Positions 1 through 15,046 of a stretch of DNA of 40,711 nucleotides are shown piece by piece. Numbering within the stretch: the first letter of the stretch is position 1; the number at the start of each line of letters is the position of its first letter. The DNA is taken from the NCBI GenBank assembly GCA_020536535.1, contig JAHLWZ010000628.1, positions 1 to 40,711 of the forward strand, given 5' to 3'. The position numbers and the translations under genes were made by a program. The DNA comes from Pelomyxa schiedti. Lineage: Eukaryota; Evosea; Pelobiontida; Pelomyxidae. The notes beneath the pieces were generated by a model. The model was not told the origin of the DNA and made no database searches. It worked only from the letters and a program-made list of their open reading frames with translations.

Positions 1-5243
<5,243 letters not shown>

Positions 5244-5264
5244 ATTAAACTTGAGGCTTCCTTT

Positions 5265-5716
5265 ATGGTGTATTTATTTGGACCAGACCCACAACATAAG
5301 CGACTTGCTGCCAATGAACTCAACTCGGTTGCCCGATTCCATACATTTTCCCTTGAGGTCACTTTGCGAAAAATAATTTTTCCCTACATTGTGGCTTTAA
5401 TAGAGCACCCTTGTCGCACCAGGTTGCTGTGTTGTTACCTTCCTTTTTCAGAACCAAATTAGTCCACAAAGTTGCCTTGGTCTGGTTTTTCCAATTCTCA
5501 AACCTTTTAGAGCTTAGACACTTGAAAAGTTGGAACCAACCAACAACCTCAGAGTGTTTACCACCGGCTTTGCGCAATTTTGGGTTTGCTGCATATGATG
5601 ATGTTTCAAAGGATCCAACAAAATTTGGCTGCCCATTTGCTGTTGCCTCCCCAGACTTAGAGAAGTGTGGTCAGGATGAGAGATTATGTCACTCTTGCAG
5701 CTCCAGAGAAGAATAA
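5265..5716 (+). CDS. Possible small gene or PI3K 3' UTR (hypothetical)
   Basis: Twenty-one bases after the PI3K stop there is an ATG frame at 5265-5357. A phase-0 GT-AG intron at 5358-5422 would join it to an open frame ending at 5716. The product would be a roughly 130-residue protein with no domain I recognise. The intron has a canonical acceptor (cag) and typical length for this window, which is the only positive evidence. The frame overlaps the 3' end of the minus-strand gene and includes the left arm of a 33-bp inverted repeat. It may simply be 3' untranslated sequence of the PI3K transcript. Confidence 0.25.
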
Positions 5717-5931
5717 GTTGTGATTTCAAATAAGTCCTTAAGCTGAGAGCTGGTCAAAGGTCTCAAACCAGGCTCAACTTCTGATACTGACATCACGTAC
5801 AAGAACCTGGTTGCCTGAAGCAAACATGGGATTGATAAGTGTTAAACAAATTAATTGTTTCAAATTAATTACCCTTCCTGTAATCTTGGCCAAAGATTGG
5901 AGCTGCCAGAGTGACATAATCTCTCATCCTG
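5672..5931. repeat. 33-bp inverted repeat, 194-bp spacer
   Basis: The arms at 5672-5704 and 5899-5931 are reverse complements with one mismatch (32 of 33 paired). The right arm is coding in the minus-strand gene, where it encodes MRDYVTLAAP. The left arm contains that gene's TGA stop codon at 5691-5689. The spacer holds the gene's last intron (5872-5815). In the pre-mRNA the arms could pair across the terminal intron and stop codon. Confidence 0.85.
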
Positions 5932-7427
5932 TTCCGGTGCACAGTGATGATGCTCCTCAGTATTGGTGGCTTACACTGTAATTAACCGCAATGGCACAAT
6001 TGCATGAGCTTCCTTAAGTCAAACTGGATCCAGTTTGGCAGCTGGGCCCAAATTGTTAATTGTTTGTTTTTCCCAATTTTTCAACCTCCACCCACTGTTA
6101 TTGCCAAGTCAACTTGTGTACCTCCCTAGGAGCAACACTTTGCTGAGTTTCCGCAGCTGAGATCCTGTTTAGGTTCGTTGTGACATACGCCCAAAGGGCG
6201 GGCGTTGCAACATCTACAATATTTACCGGAATTGCTCTCCTTCCAGTAATAGTGGGTGTGAATAGTAGTGGAGGTAATATATGTTGGTGATATTATAATA
6301 GTGAGAAAGTAGCACTCTCTAATAATGTACCCAGAAATGAAAAAAAAAAAGGGAATTTGGATGCGTTGCTTCTTTTTTCCCTTTCTATCCAGCTCATAGC
6401 TCTTTGAAACCATGTGCAACATAAACTTCCAATTCAAACAGAGACGAGATGGTAGTTTGCTCACAGACAACATGTGACACACCAAGTACGGACTCTGGTG
6501 TGACTTGTCTGTGCGACCTGATGTCAAATGCAGAAGGAGAGTTGCCCAATGAAAGTGCATGGCAGTGGGTTGTGAATCCGCTGTTATCGTTGGTGTGTGG
6601 GGACCCTGGATGGTTGTAGAGAAACCTAGAGAGCTGCGGTTTGGTGAATTCCGGGTGTGATTCTGTAACAGTTCCAATGCATCCCACAAGCGCAGTCATG
6701 CAATTTGTCTCAATGATTGGGGGCCGGGAGTAACCAGGACTGGTGAATATGTTCTCTCCGTAGATTGGTGGTTTTGATACAGCAGTGGATGTGAATTTAT
6801 CAAGTGAAGCAACGCCACAAAAAAGTGCAGGGAAATCACCAACCATTCCTCTCAGTGTATTGTCTAGCAGAGATGACAACAGCATAGGCTCTCTTGGTTC
6901 TGTGCAAAAATTGGTTCCACACAGATAGTGGCAAAATAAAAATGAAACAATCAGTGTATGAAAACTATCCTATATCAATTCCATCGTCATCCATCCATCC
7001 CACAATACCAATTTGGATCCTGTAGTCCGGAGTAGCTCCCAACCCCACAAAGACCCCAAACGAGGTGTTGAAAGTGGGGCCGTTCGCCACACCACGGCCG
7101 CCAACCGCAGTTATGGGTCCACCCTGCACTGCATTCGTCGGGCACACATAAGTGACGCCGTTCAAAGTGACCATCTCGCCCAAAGAGCCCCAGTCAGAAT
7201 CCACAGTGCCGGTGCCCAGCCCACACACCAAGTCGGTGGATCTCAGAGGAACCTGGGATTCCACACCACCAAGTAACCCGGCAACCACATTGGATACCGA
7301 ACCCCTCACCAAAGCTTCACTGTCACGCTTCCCTGTATTGTTCATCATAGAGGTCAAAATTAAATCTGTACGGAAATTGATCCAGACCTGTGACAAGTTT
7401 GGTTTTGAAATGGAGGTTCTCTACCAT
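5689..7427 (-). CDS. Unidentified conserved-looking protein
   Basis: I do not recognise this protein. The start ATG (7427-7425) gives MVENLHFKTKLVTG, and a 55-nt intron then joins in phase to a Gly/Val-rich stretch (LGTGTVDSDWGSLGEMVTL; GGPITAVGGRGVANGPTF). A second intron with donor near 6990 and acceptor near 6903 leads to the long exon at about 6902-6400. Later exons carry IPVNIVDVATPALWAYVTTN (near 6230-6170) and MRDYVTLAAPIFGQDYRKG (near 5927-5873). The last exon ends in EITTYSSLELQE-stop. No transmembrane segment or catalytic motif is obvious, and the body looks globular. The intron between about 6400 and 6240 is not resolved. It is transcribed divergently from TRM61, with only 95 bp between start codons, so the two probably share a promoter. 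Its 3' end lies in an inverted repeat. Confidence 0.6.
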
Positions 7428-7522
7428 TTAAGAATGTGGTTGCAGCCCAGGCCAATTGAACCACATTCAGAAGCAACCACTTTCCTTGTTTCTCGAGAAA
7501 CAACAGTCGAGGAAAACAAAAA

Positions 7523-9161
7523 ATGGCAGCGAGCGGCGTAGACGATGCAATGGTCGGAGACGCTGTAGCGAGTGGTGCTAGTGGGAGTGGCAGTAGCGAG
7601 GGGGCTGCCGCCACAGTAGCAGCCGCCACCACCGCCGCGACCACCAGCACGACCAGCACGACCAGCAGCAGCAGCAGCACGACGGCCCCCGCCGCGGCGG
7701 CCACCACCACGACCACGGGGGGGCTGGGGCTTCTGCCCGAGGCGCAGGGGGACAGGGTGCGCCCGGGCGACGTCCTGATCGCGCTGGTCAGGAAGGGCGA
7801 GTACGCGGCGGTGCACGTGAGGCACGGGGGCCTGTTCAACTGCGCGTCGGGGTCGTACCTCCATGACAAGCTCATCGACCAGGAGTACGGTTCCACAGTG
7901 TGCGCCAGCCCAATTACCACTTTATTTTATTTTTTTTTTTTTTTTTGGGTTTTCCTAGTTGGGAACTGGACCTAGATATTGCTGTTTTTATGTTAGATAC
8001 GAGATAATAAAGCGTGATTGGCAAGGGTGGTTATTAACTTGGGAAAAGGTGCCATCCTCTAAGAATGAGGGTTCGATCACGTTGCTCAAATTTAGTCCGG
8101 TTTTGTGGACCAAGGCTCTCACTCATCGCACCCAGATTTTGTACGGCCCAGACATTTCTCTTATTATTCAAGTTCTGGGTATTCGGCCAGGTTCACTTGT
8201 GATTGAGTCAGGTTGAAAGGAATCTTGAAACTTAATTTGGCTCATCTTTGTGCACCAAGGAACGGGGAGTGGGTCTCTTTCAACTTCGCTGGCTACGACG
8301 GTTGCACCACATGGCCATCTTTATACATATGACTTTCACCCAAACAGATCCTCACAAGCCAAGTACATTTCAGTGACTTAAATTTTTGTGGGTTTATTTC
8401 TTTTTTCAGGGAGGAATTTGTACGTAATGGGATCATTAATATCACTGCAACTGAGCGAGATGTATGCCAATACGGGTTTGACTTAGATTCTATTGACTTG
8501 AAAGGAAAGGTATTCTCACCCCTTGCTGACATTTTTTTTTTAAGAACTACTTTCTCCCCAATATGTTCAAGACAGATTGATGCCGTGTTTCTTGATTTGC
8601 CTACACCCACAAAAGCTATTCCTCATGCCTGCAAAATGTTGCGGCCCTTTGGATCCGTATGGAGAGCCGAACAGCTATTGCCTGACTTACTTTGAAACCC
8701 AGATTTGTACATTCAGTCCATGCATAGAACAAGTTCAAGGCTCCCACCAAACTCTCGTAGAGAACGGTTTTGTTGGTACCTCCCCACTACGAAGCCAAGT
8801 TTCCGGACTAATTCTTTTCCCTCAAATAGAAATACAGACCGTGGAGTTCCTGGATAGACCCTACAACATCTTCCCATATCGTTCGACCGTACTAGATACT
8901 ACCCCAGCAGCACCCACTCCCACAGAACCAAGCGCAACAAGCACAGGCACCACCGCTACAAACAGCAACAACAGCACAACACCGGCCAAACCCGGCACAA
9001 AGCGAAGCAGAGCAAATGACAAATCCGCTGTGGCATCATCCTCGCGCATAGTATGTGCTCCTGTATCCGACATATCTGGTCATACAGGCTACCTCACCTT
9101 TGCCCACAAGTCCCCATCACCACTCACAACTCCTCCCCCATCTTCTGCTTCCTCCTCCTAG
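7523..9161 (+). CDS. TRM61: tRNA (adenine58-N1)-methyltransferase catalytic subunit
   Basis: Methylates A58 in the T-loop of tRNA in complex with TRM6. After a GC-rich Ala/Ser/Thr N-terminal extension, exon 1 has GDVLIALVRKGEYAAVHVRHG and ASGSYLHDKLIDQEYGS, matching the TRM61 N-terminal barrel. Later exons give TKALTHRTQILYGPDIS, the SAM-binding segment VIESGTGSGSLSTSLAT (split by an intron at about 8215-8259), GHLYTYDFHPNR, then ATERDVCQYGF, DAVFLDLPTP and FSPCIEQVQ, and finally a segment ending EFLDRPYNIFPYR. All signature blocks are in the family order. A Thr/Ser/Ala/Pro-rich insert with KRSR is spliced onto the C-terminal end (about 8890-9161). The intron after exon 1 carries a long T run near 7929-7946. 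The start is the first in-frame ATG, 95 bp from the divergent neighbour. Confidence 0.95.
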
Positions 9162-9183
9162 GCCTCATTCATAATTATTCTCC

Positions 9184-9189
9184 AATAAA
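9184..9189 (+). promoter_or_regulatory. Likely polyadenylation signal of TRM61
   Basis: AATAAA lies 23 bases after the TRM61 stop in the 237-bp gap before the V-ATPase B start codon. Position and sequence fit a canonical eukaryotic poly(A) signal. The rest of the gap must hold the V-ATPase promoter and leader, but I see no other distinct element. Confidence 0.5.
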
Positions 9190-9398
9190 GCTCCAAAACC
9201 CAGACACTGCAAAAGGTTCTTTGGAATCCATCCAAAGTTTTGCGTGTGCTTTGGTGCGCTCTGTTCTATTCTAAACGAGAAGGAAATTTTATGTTTCGTC
9301 GCTTCTCGTCCACCACTCTTGTTCTCTTCTTTAATCCAGATCTACGAAGAGCCGAAGTATTTTTTTAAAGAAATAATACAAGGCAAGGCCGGGTCAAG

Positions 9399-11146
9399 AT
9401 GGCGAGTGGGTTCCAAAAGCACGTTGCGGCTGTCACACGCGACTACATCATTAATCCACGTTTGGGTATGCTGTTTCTCCCCTTTGTGTACCGTACTTTT
9501 TTTTTTTTGACTCGTCAAATAAGACTATCGCACTGTTACTGGTGTGAATGGACCACTGGTTATTCTGGAAAACATCAAGGTAGAAATGGTCGTTTGAAAT
9601 CCGTCAATTTAACTTGCCCTCCAAGAGACCACAATTTGCCGAAATCGTGAACTTAACACTGGCTGATGGCTCTATCCGCAAAGGTCAAGTGCTGGAAATT
9701 GCAGGCAATAAGGCCGTCGTGCAGGTTTTCGAAGGGACATCAGGAATTGATGCCAAGCATACACACTGTGAATTTACTGGTGATATTTTGAGACTTCCTG
9801 TGAGTGAAGATATGCTTGGAAGGGTTTTCAATGGTTCAGGCAAACCTGTAGACAAGGGTCCCAATGTTCTCGCAGAGGACTTCTTGGATATTCAAGGTGT
9901 CTATCCTTGAAATTGTGAAGCGACCTTACTTGTGTAGGTCAACCCATCAACCCCTATTCGCGTGTTTATCCGGAGGAAATGATACAGACTGGCATTAGTG
10001 CCATTGATACAATGAACAGCATTGCCCGTGGCCAGAAGATTCCCATCTTCTCTGCTGCCGGTCTTCCTCACAATGAGGTGTGTTTTTATCAGTAAACCAC
10101 CTTTTTTCACCGTGCCAAGATTGCCGCTCAAATTTGCAGGCAAGCTGGTCTAGTGAAACACAAAGGAAAGGGCACCTCTGACCACTCAAATGAGAACTTT
10201 GCCATTGTTTTCGCCGCTATGGGTGTTAACATGGAGACTGCTAGGTTCTTCAGGCAGGACTTTGAGGAGAATGGTAGTATGGAGCGTGTGACACTGTTCC
10301 TGAACCTTGCAAACCACCCAACCATTGAGCGTATTATTACACCCCGACTTGCATTGACAACTGCCGAGTACTTTGCATACACCTGTGACATGCACGTGCT
10401 TGTCATTTTGACCGATATGAGTTCTTACGCTGATGCACTTCGTGAGGTAATTTTTCTTAAATCCGACCACAATGTGATGAACTATAGGTATCTGCCGCCC
10501 GTGAGGAGGTGCCTGGCCGACGTGGTTATCCAGGTTATATGTACACGGACTTGTCAACCATCTATGAGAGAGCTGGACGTGTAGCTGGAAGACCTGGGTC
10601 CATCACCCAGCTTCCAATTTTGACCATGCCTAACGATGATATCACTCACCCAATCCCCGATCTTACCGGCTACATCACGGAGGGTCAAATTTATGTCGAT
10701 CGTCAACTCCACAATCGACAGATTTATCCACCCATCAACGTGCTGCCTTCATTGTCCCGATTGATGAAAAGTGCCATTGGTGAGGAAATGACCAGAGAAG
10801 ACCATGGCGAGGTTTCCAACCAGCTTTATGCCAACTATGCCATTGGCAAAGACACCCAAGCCATGAAGGCTGTGATTGGTGAGGAGGCTCTCTCACCAGA
10901 GGACAAGATGGCCCTTGCCTTCCTTGACAAGTTCGAGCAAAAGTTTATCAGCCAAGGCCACAACGAAGCCAGAGACATCTTCCAGGTTGGTTTGCGTTTA
11001 CCCGAAATTTCCTCTCACCATTGCAATTACAGTCCCTGGAGCTTGCTTGGTCCCTACTTCGTACATTCCCCAGGGACATGCTAAAGCGTATTTCTGACAA
11101 AACCCTGGATGCCTACTATCTCCGCGAGAGGAAGGGTGATGTCTAA
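9399..11146 (+). CDS. VMA2: V-type H+-ATPase subunit B
   Basis: Non-catalytic nucleotide-binding subunit of the V1 sector, which acidifies endomembrane compartments. The start [12 protein letters not shown] precedes a first intron with a T run. Later exons give [129 protein letters not shown] and [17 protein letters not shown]. The last exon ends [13 protein letters not shown]-stop. The site equivalent to a P-loop reads AGLPHNE, as usual for subunit B rather than A. It is very conserved throughout, so the intron borders are secure: donors gtgtgt near 10079, gtaatt near 10447 and gttggt near 10986. The stop is 37 bp from the stop of the convergent AAA gene, so the 3' UTRs must overlap. Confidence 0.97.
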
Positions 11147-11183
11147 AGTGTGTTGTGATATGTGATAAACAGACATTTACAAA

Positions 11184-12444
11184 CTATAATTCGTTTTTCT
11201 GGTGCAGCCATTCATTGGCTAGCCCAATTGTAGCCTCAATAACATGCCCTGTGGGGTAACAACACAAGCCTTTATCTACTCCTAGACTGCAAGGTGATTT
11301 TGCCTTCACAACTAGTTGAGCCTGGTCCCATGCCGTGTCTGGCATTTGTTTTCCAGTAATTTCCTGTAAAATGGTTAGAGCAAAAAAAAAAAAAAGCTCA
11401 GTAACCTCCCACTTGGCTTGGGCAATTTCTCTGAATTGTGCACAAGGCATAACGAGAGGAAACATTACAAATGTCCACTTGACACCCCAGGCATTTGGAT
11501 TCACATTTCCTTCATTCAGTCCAATGGCACGAGAAACCAGCTCAGTGATATTTTTCTGTAAGTATCCCACGCAGCGCTCTATAGCTTCTGCAACTTGGTA
11601 GTATGGTGCTGTGGTCATTGAGCTTGTGACACCACTTTCAGCAAAGCAGATTTCAGCCTGATTTCGGGATTCAGTGGTTTCAAGGGCATAGTCATTTGCC
11701 GTTATGATAACGAGACCCTCAAATCTTTGGGTTGTTTGTGTGTGTTTTTAGGTTGCGGTCAGTTCAGAAAACAAAGAGGTTTAAAGAAATACATCAGAAC
11801 GCACTTAAAATATTCCGTCGCACCTTCTTTCGGGTATGGAATTAGTCCCCCTTCGAGTAGCTTTTGAACCACAAACATGGAGTTGATGGAAGTTACGTTT
11901 TTCCCCAGTCCCAAGTCGTCTATAATGACCACAGCCATTGAACACGACTGAGTGGCATCTGCAATTAATCGTAGGAGCCAATTTGGATCATCGACACTTG
12001 AAGCCGAAACAAAAACCTAGGTGCATTCATTAGGGAAAAAGTGGAAATAGAACCCTCTGGGCTAGAGTGGGAAAAAAAGAAAAACCTTGCCATTTTTGAC
12101 TTCGCACTGAGCGTTATTGCATCTCCCAACATTCCTTCCAGAGCTCTTCAGCAGTGCATCAGCCAATATGTTGGCGGCTGTTGTTTTTCCTTGTCTGTGT
12201 GCCCCAACCAGAAACAATCCCCTGTGCCCAACACCCCTTGCTGCCTCCCCCAAAAACTCTTCAATTTGCATTCTAACAATCGGCGTGAGAGTGTTCTTCG
12301 TCAGTGCTAACCAAAAAGTTAAAAAAAAAACCCCAACGCAGCACATCATCATCATCCTCTGTTCATCATATATTGTTCAAACGCGGGCACACAATAACAA
12401 ACAAACAACAACACACCATCACGAGCCACAGCCACGTCGTCCAT
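11184..12444 (-). CDS. Small AAA+ ATPase, possibly Torsin-like
   Basis: A single-domain P-loop ATPase. The model starts MDDVAVARD, then an intron of about 110 nt with donor near 12414 joins ALTKNTLTPIVRMQIEEFL. Walker A is GLFLVGAHRQGKTTAANIL (near 12210-12160) and Walker B is SMAVVIIDDLGLGKN (near 11940-11900). A sensor-1-like strand, EGLVIITANDYALE, lies near 11725-11690. A helical C-terminal part contains ERCVGYLQKNITELVSRAIG and ends ANEWLHQKNEL-stop. One P-loop, a buried DD Walker B and a following N-containing strand fit the AAA+ fold, and spacing resembles Torsin/ClpA-type proteins. However, Walker A has GKT instead of Torsin's GKN, and I see no signal peptide. The intron between exons 3 and 4 (about 11806-11733) is approximate. 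Convergent with V-ATPase B. Confidence 0.7.
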
Positions 12445-12648
12445 GGATATTCCTCCTGCACACACGTGCACGAATGGCACGTGCTCTCGCCACTTCACCC
12501 TACGTCCCTCTACCTCCCCTCCCATAATCATCACCCATACAAGTACCACTGCCGCCACTACCCCCAGGCCCCTCATTTTAAGGAAAAACACAACAATCTG
12601 TTATCTAATGTTTCGTAATGATTCGCAAACACTTAATTGTTCTTTTCT

Positions 12649-14960
12649 TCAGTCTTTGGTGCTGGGTGAGGTTTGGTCTTTGATGCACACAATGCCAGCA
12701 AAGTGGGGGAGCTTTCCTGGTTCTTTCTTGATTTGGATTCCACCACATACTCCGTGGATAGTGACTTCGTCCAGGGAGTACAGGCATATCCCACCACCAG
12801 TGTGGATGAATTTTCCTGTGGATACGGTGTCACAGAACACCCAGCAGTATTTTTCCCTGCCGTTGCGGCGGTATGTGCTCCACCCGGTGACTCCTAGGTA
12901 CGCGTGCTGCTTGTTGCATTTGTGCTTCACTGCCTCAAATTCGGACAGCGATGCCCAGTGGAATCCTTCCGGGGGTTGGAATTGCTTCTGGAAGTCCCAG
13001 ATATGGTCTTTTGCCAGTGCGAGCCACAGTGGGGACTCGCCCCATTGCCGGAATCCATGGCATCCATCCTCTGTGTCCATCCATATTGCTGGGTAGTTAT
13101 GATACTTAGATGCGAATCGTGGAGAATGATCTTACAAACCGGGAAGTGATGCCGTTAGTTCAAGAAAAAGTTCTGGGCTTCTTTTGCTGACAAAGTGCTC
13201 GCTTTCAGCTCTGACGGAAATAATGTAAGCACACCCAAATTCCAGGTTGACGGTTGCTTGACAGTTTGTAAGTGCAGGGAGAGACTTCTAAATGTTGAAG
13301 TAAGCAATCACTCGAACCGTAGAACTCAATCCCATTGCATGCCTCTAATTCGCTATTATTGGCTCGGTAAAAAAGTGTGTAACTCGTGGGTTTCGGAGAA
13401 TGCGAACTGGGGCACTCAGGTGGGCTCCATGAAAAACGGGTTGCGGTATTCTTTACGCAAGCTTCGACTATAGGTTTTCCCGGTGGCAGAATGCACCCTG
13501 GTGGCAGGGCCACCCCCATGTGGTCCAACCCACTGAGGATAGGTCCATCCTCTAGGGTGGTAATGATCTCACTCTCACAGGTCTTCCATTTTGGTATGGA
13601 AACAAAATCCTTTTAGAAGAATTCAAAGTTGCTTTAGTACAGAGAAAAGATATTCATTTTTGAGATAGTACTGGATGAAGTTGGCTGGCCAATGAACAGG
13701 AGTTACATGTTCCGTGGGTATCCCCACCTTCACCCAGAGAGTGAGCCATAAGTTCCATGATCTTCATCCTTGTATCAAGGTTCCTCGCTGATATTATTAG
13801 GGGCTGTGGTTAAATAGGTGTTAACAAACAGAGTGTCGTATAAATTCTCGCTTCTTCTGCTAGAAGTTCGCGACACCTTGACTGGACCCGGTCGACTAGT
13901 CTATTTTCTGTGCGTTTCACTAATGTCACAAATGCATCGTGCCGCTGCAATGAAATTATTACTGTCAGAAACACGTATATATACATTATTCACTTCGGGA
14001 ATGGATTGTAGTATTGCGTCAATTGAGGACTGTATACTTTGCTTTATTGTAATTCTCCACCCTTCATCGTTTGTGTTCTCTGTTTGTGGGCTTGCCTTGT
14101 TTTAGATGAATGGCAGTTACGGGAAAGATGGGAAGTTTTCTCACTGAACAAGATGTGGCATCAGGGCAACTCATACTGCATTCATTACATGAGCACTCTG
14201 GGAGCAATAAATAGCCAAAAAAAAACTGATTTAATGGAGACTAACCAAGTATTCCACTACACGAAGACGAGCTCCGGAAGGGACTCTTTACATGCCGAAG
14301 TAGAGAAGGTCTATTGTGCGCGAGAACCCAACATTCGTCACACAAATGTACATCACACATGGAACAAAAGGCCGTGGCACTTCTAGTGCTGCAGTCCACA
14401 CACATGACAACTGATTTTACAGGAATGAATTACTCCATTGGGTGAGGGGCAAATTAAAAAGAAAGGTGCACAAGAGTATACAAGCCACACCTGGCGAAAT
14501 TTCCGAGCCACGAGAGTCACCCCCACTGCTAGCAGAAACAGAAACAGCAGAGGTGATTTTTCCATCATAATCGAGAGTGACCTTTGTAAGGTAATGGCAC
14601 GTGGGGCACTCTGCGTCCCAAGGCCGTGGCACAAACATATGACAGTGATCGCGGGGCTGCGAGATAGTACGAAGGGCATCAACCAGGCCCCGAGACGCAC
14701 ACAGAGCTGCGCACGATCCACTGCACACGCAGTGCCCGCACTACTCAATTGTGGGAGTGAACGAAGTTGAGTCAAGGTTAAAAAAAAAAAAAAAACAATG
14801 AAAAATACGAACGATACGATGCAAAACACACCCCCAAGCAAAGAGGTTTTTGATCGCCTTGAATGTCACAACGGCACACACAACAACATGAACTAGGCGA
14901 GGAGCGTTCTGCACCAGGCGCCGTAGAAGGGTCGGTCGTTGGGGTGTGGTTGCAGCTCAT
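12649..14960 (-). CDS. TRIM-like protein: RING, B-box, coiled coil, FN3, novel C-terminus
   Basis: Likely E3 ubiquitin ligase or scaffold. The first in-frame ATG (14960-14958) gives MSCNHTPTT, and the RING starts at CCCVCRCDIQGDQKPLCLG. A T-rich intron joins this in phase to CGHCVCSGSCAALC, and CPTCHYLT completes the finger. A B-box follows near 14423-14300: MCVDCSTRSATAFCSMCDVH, then LCDECWVLAHNRPSLLRHV. A second Cys-rich stretch is CSCNECSMSCPDATSC. A coiled coil lies near 13960-13850 (VKRTENRLVDRVQSRCRELL, then AEEARIYTTL), followed by ARNLDTRMKIMELMAHSLGE, in the place of a COS box. An FN3-like domain lies near 13500-13150 (RFSWSPPECPSSHSPKPTSY; AYIISVRAESEH). The C-terminal exon (about 13110-12649) is Trp/Gly-rich and is not a recognisable SPRY domain. 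Exact splicing inside the FN3 domain is uncertain. Divergent from the Na+/H+ exchanger with 86 bp between starts. Confidence 0.78.
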
Positions 14961-15046
14961 AGTTCTATCTGGATCAAATATCAACACTTCCTGATCGACG
15001 TTTCTCTCATAGGCGGCGAAAGCATCCACGCAGGAAAAAAAAAAGG

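Noticed and set aside
7421-7922. Long minus-strand open frames with Ala/Val and Arg/Gly-rich proteins opposite TRM61 exon 1
   Set aside because: They are antisense to a well-supported exon with TRM61 motifs and arise from GC-rich repeat codons.
10186-10559. Minus-strand frame inside V-ATPase B
   Set aside because: Shadow of a highly conserved coding exon.
14959-15031. Upstream extension of the TRIM-like protein starting at a GTG near 15025
   Set aside because: It would need a non-ATG start, and there is an in-frame stop just upstream. The ATG at 14960 is preferred.
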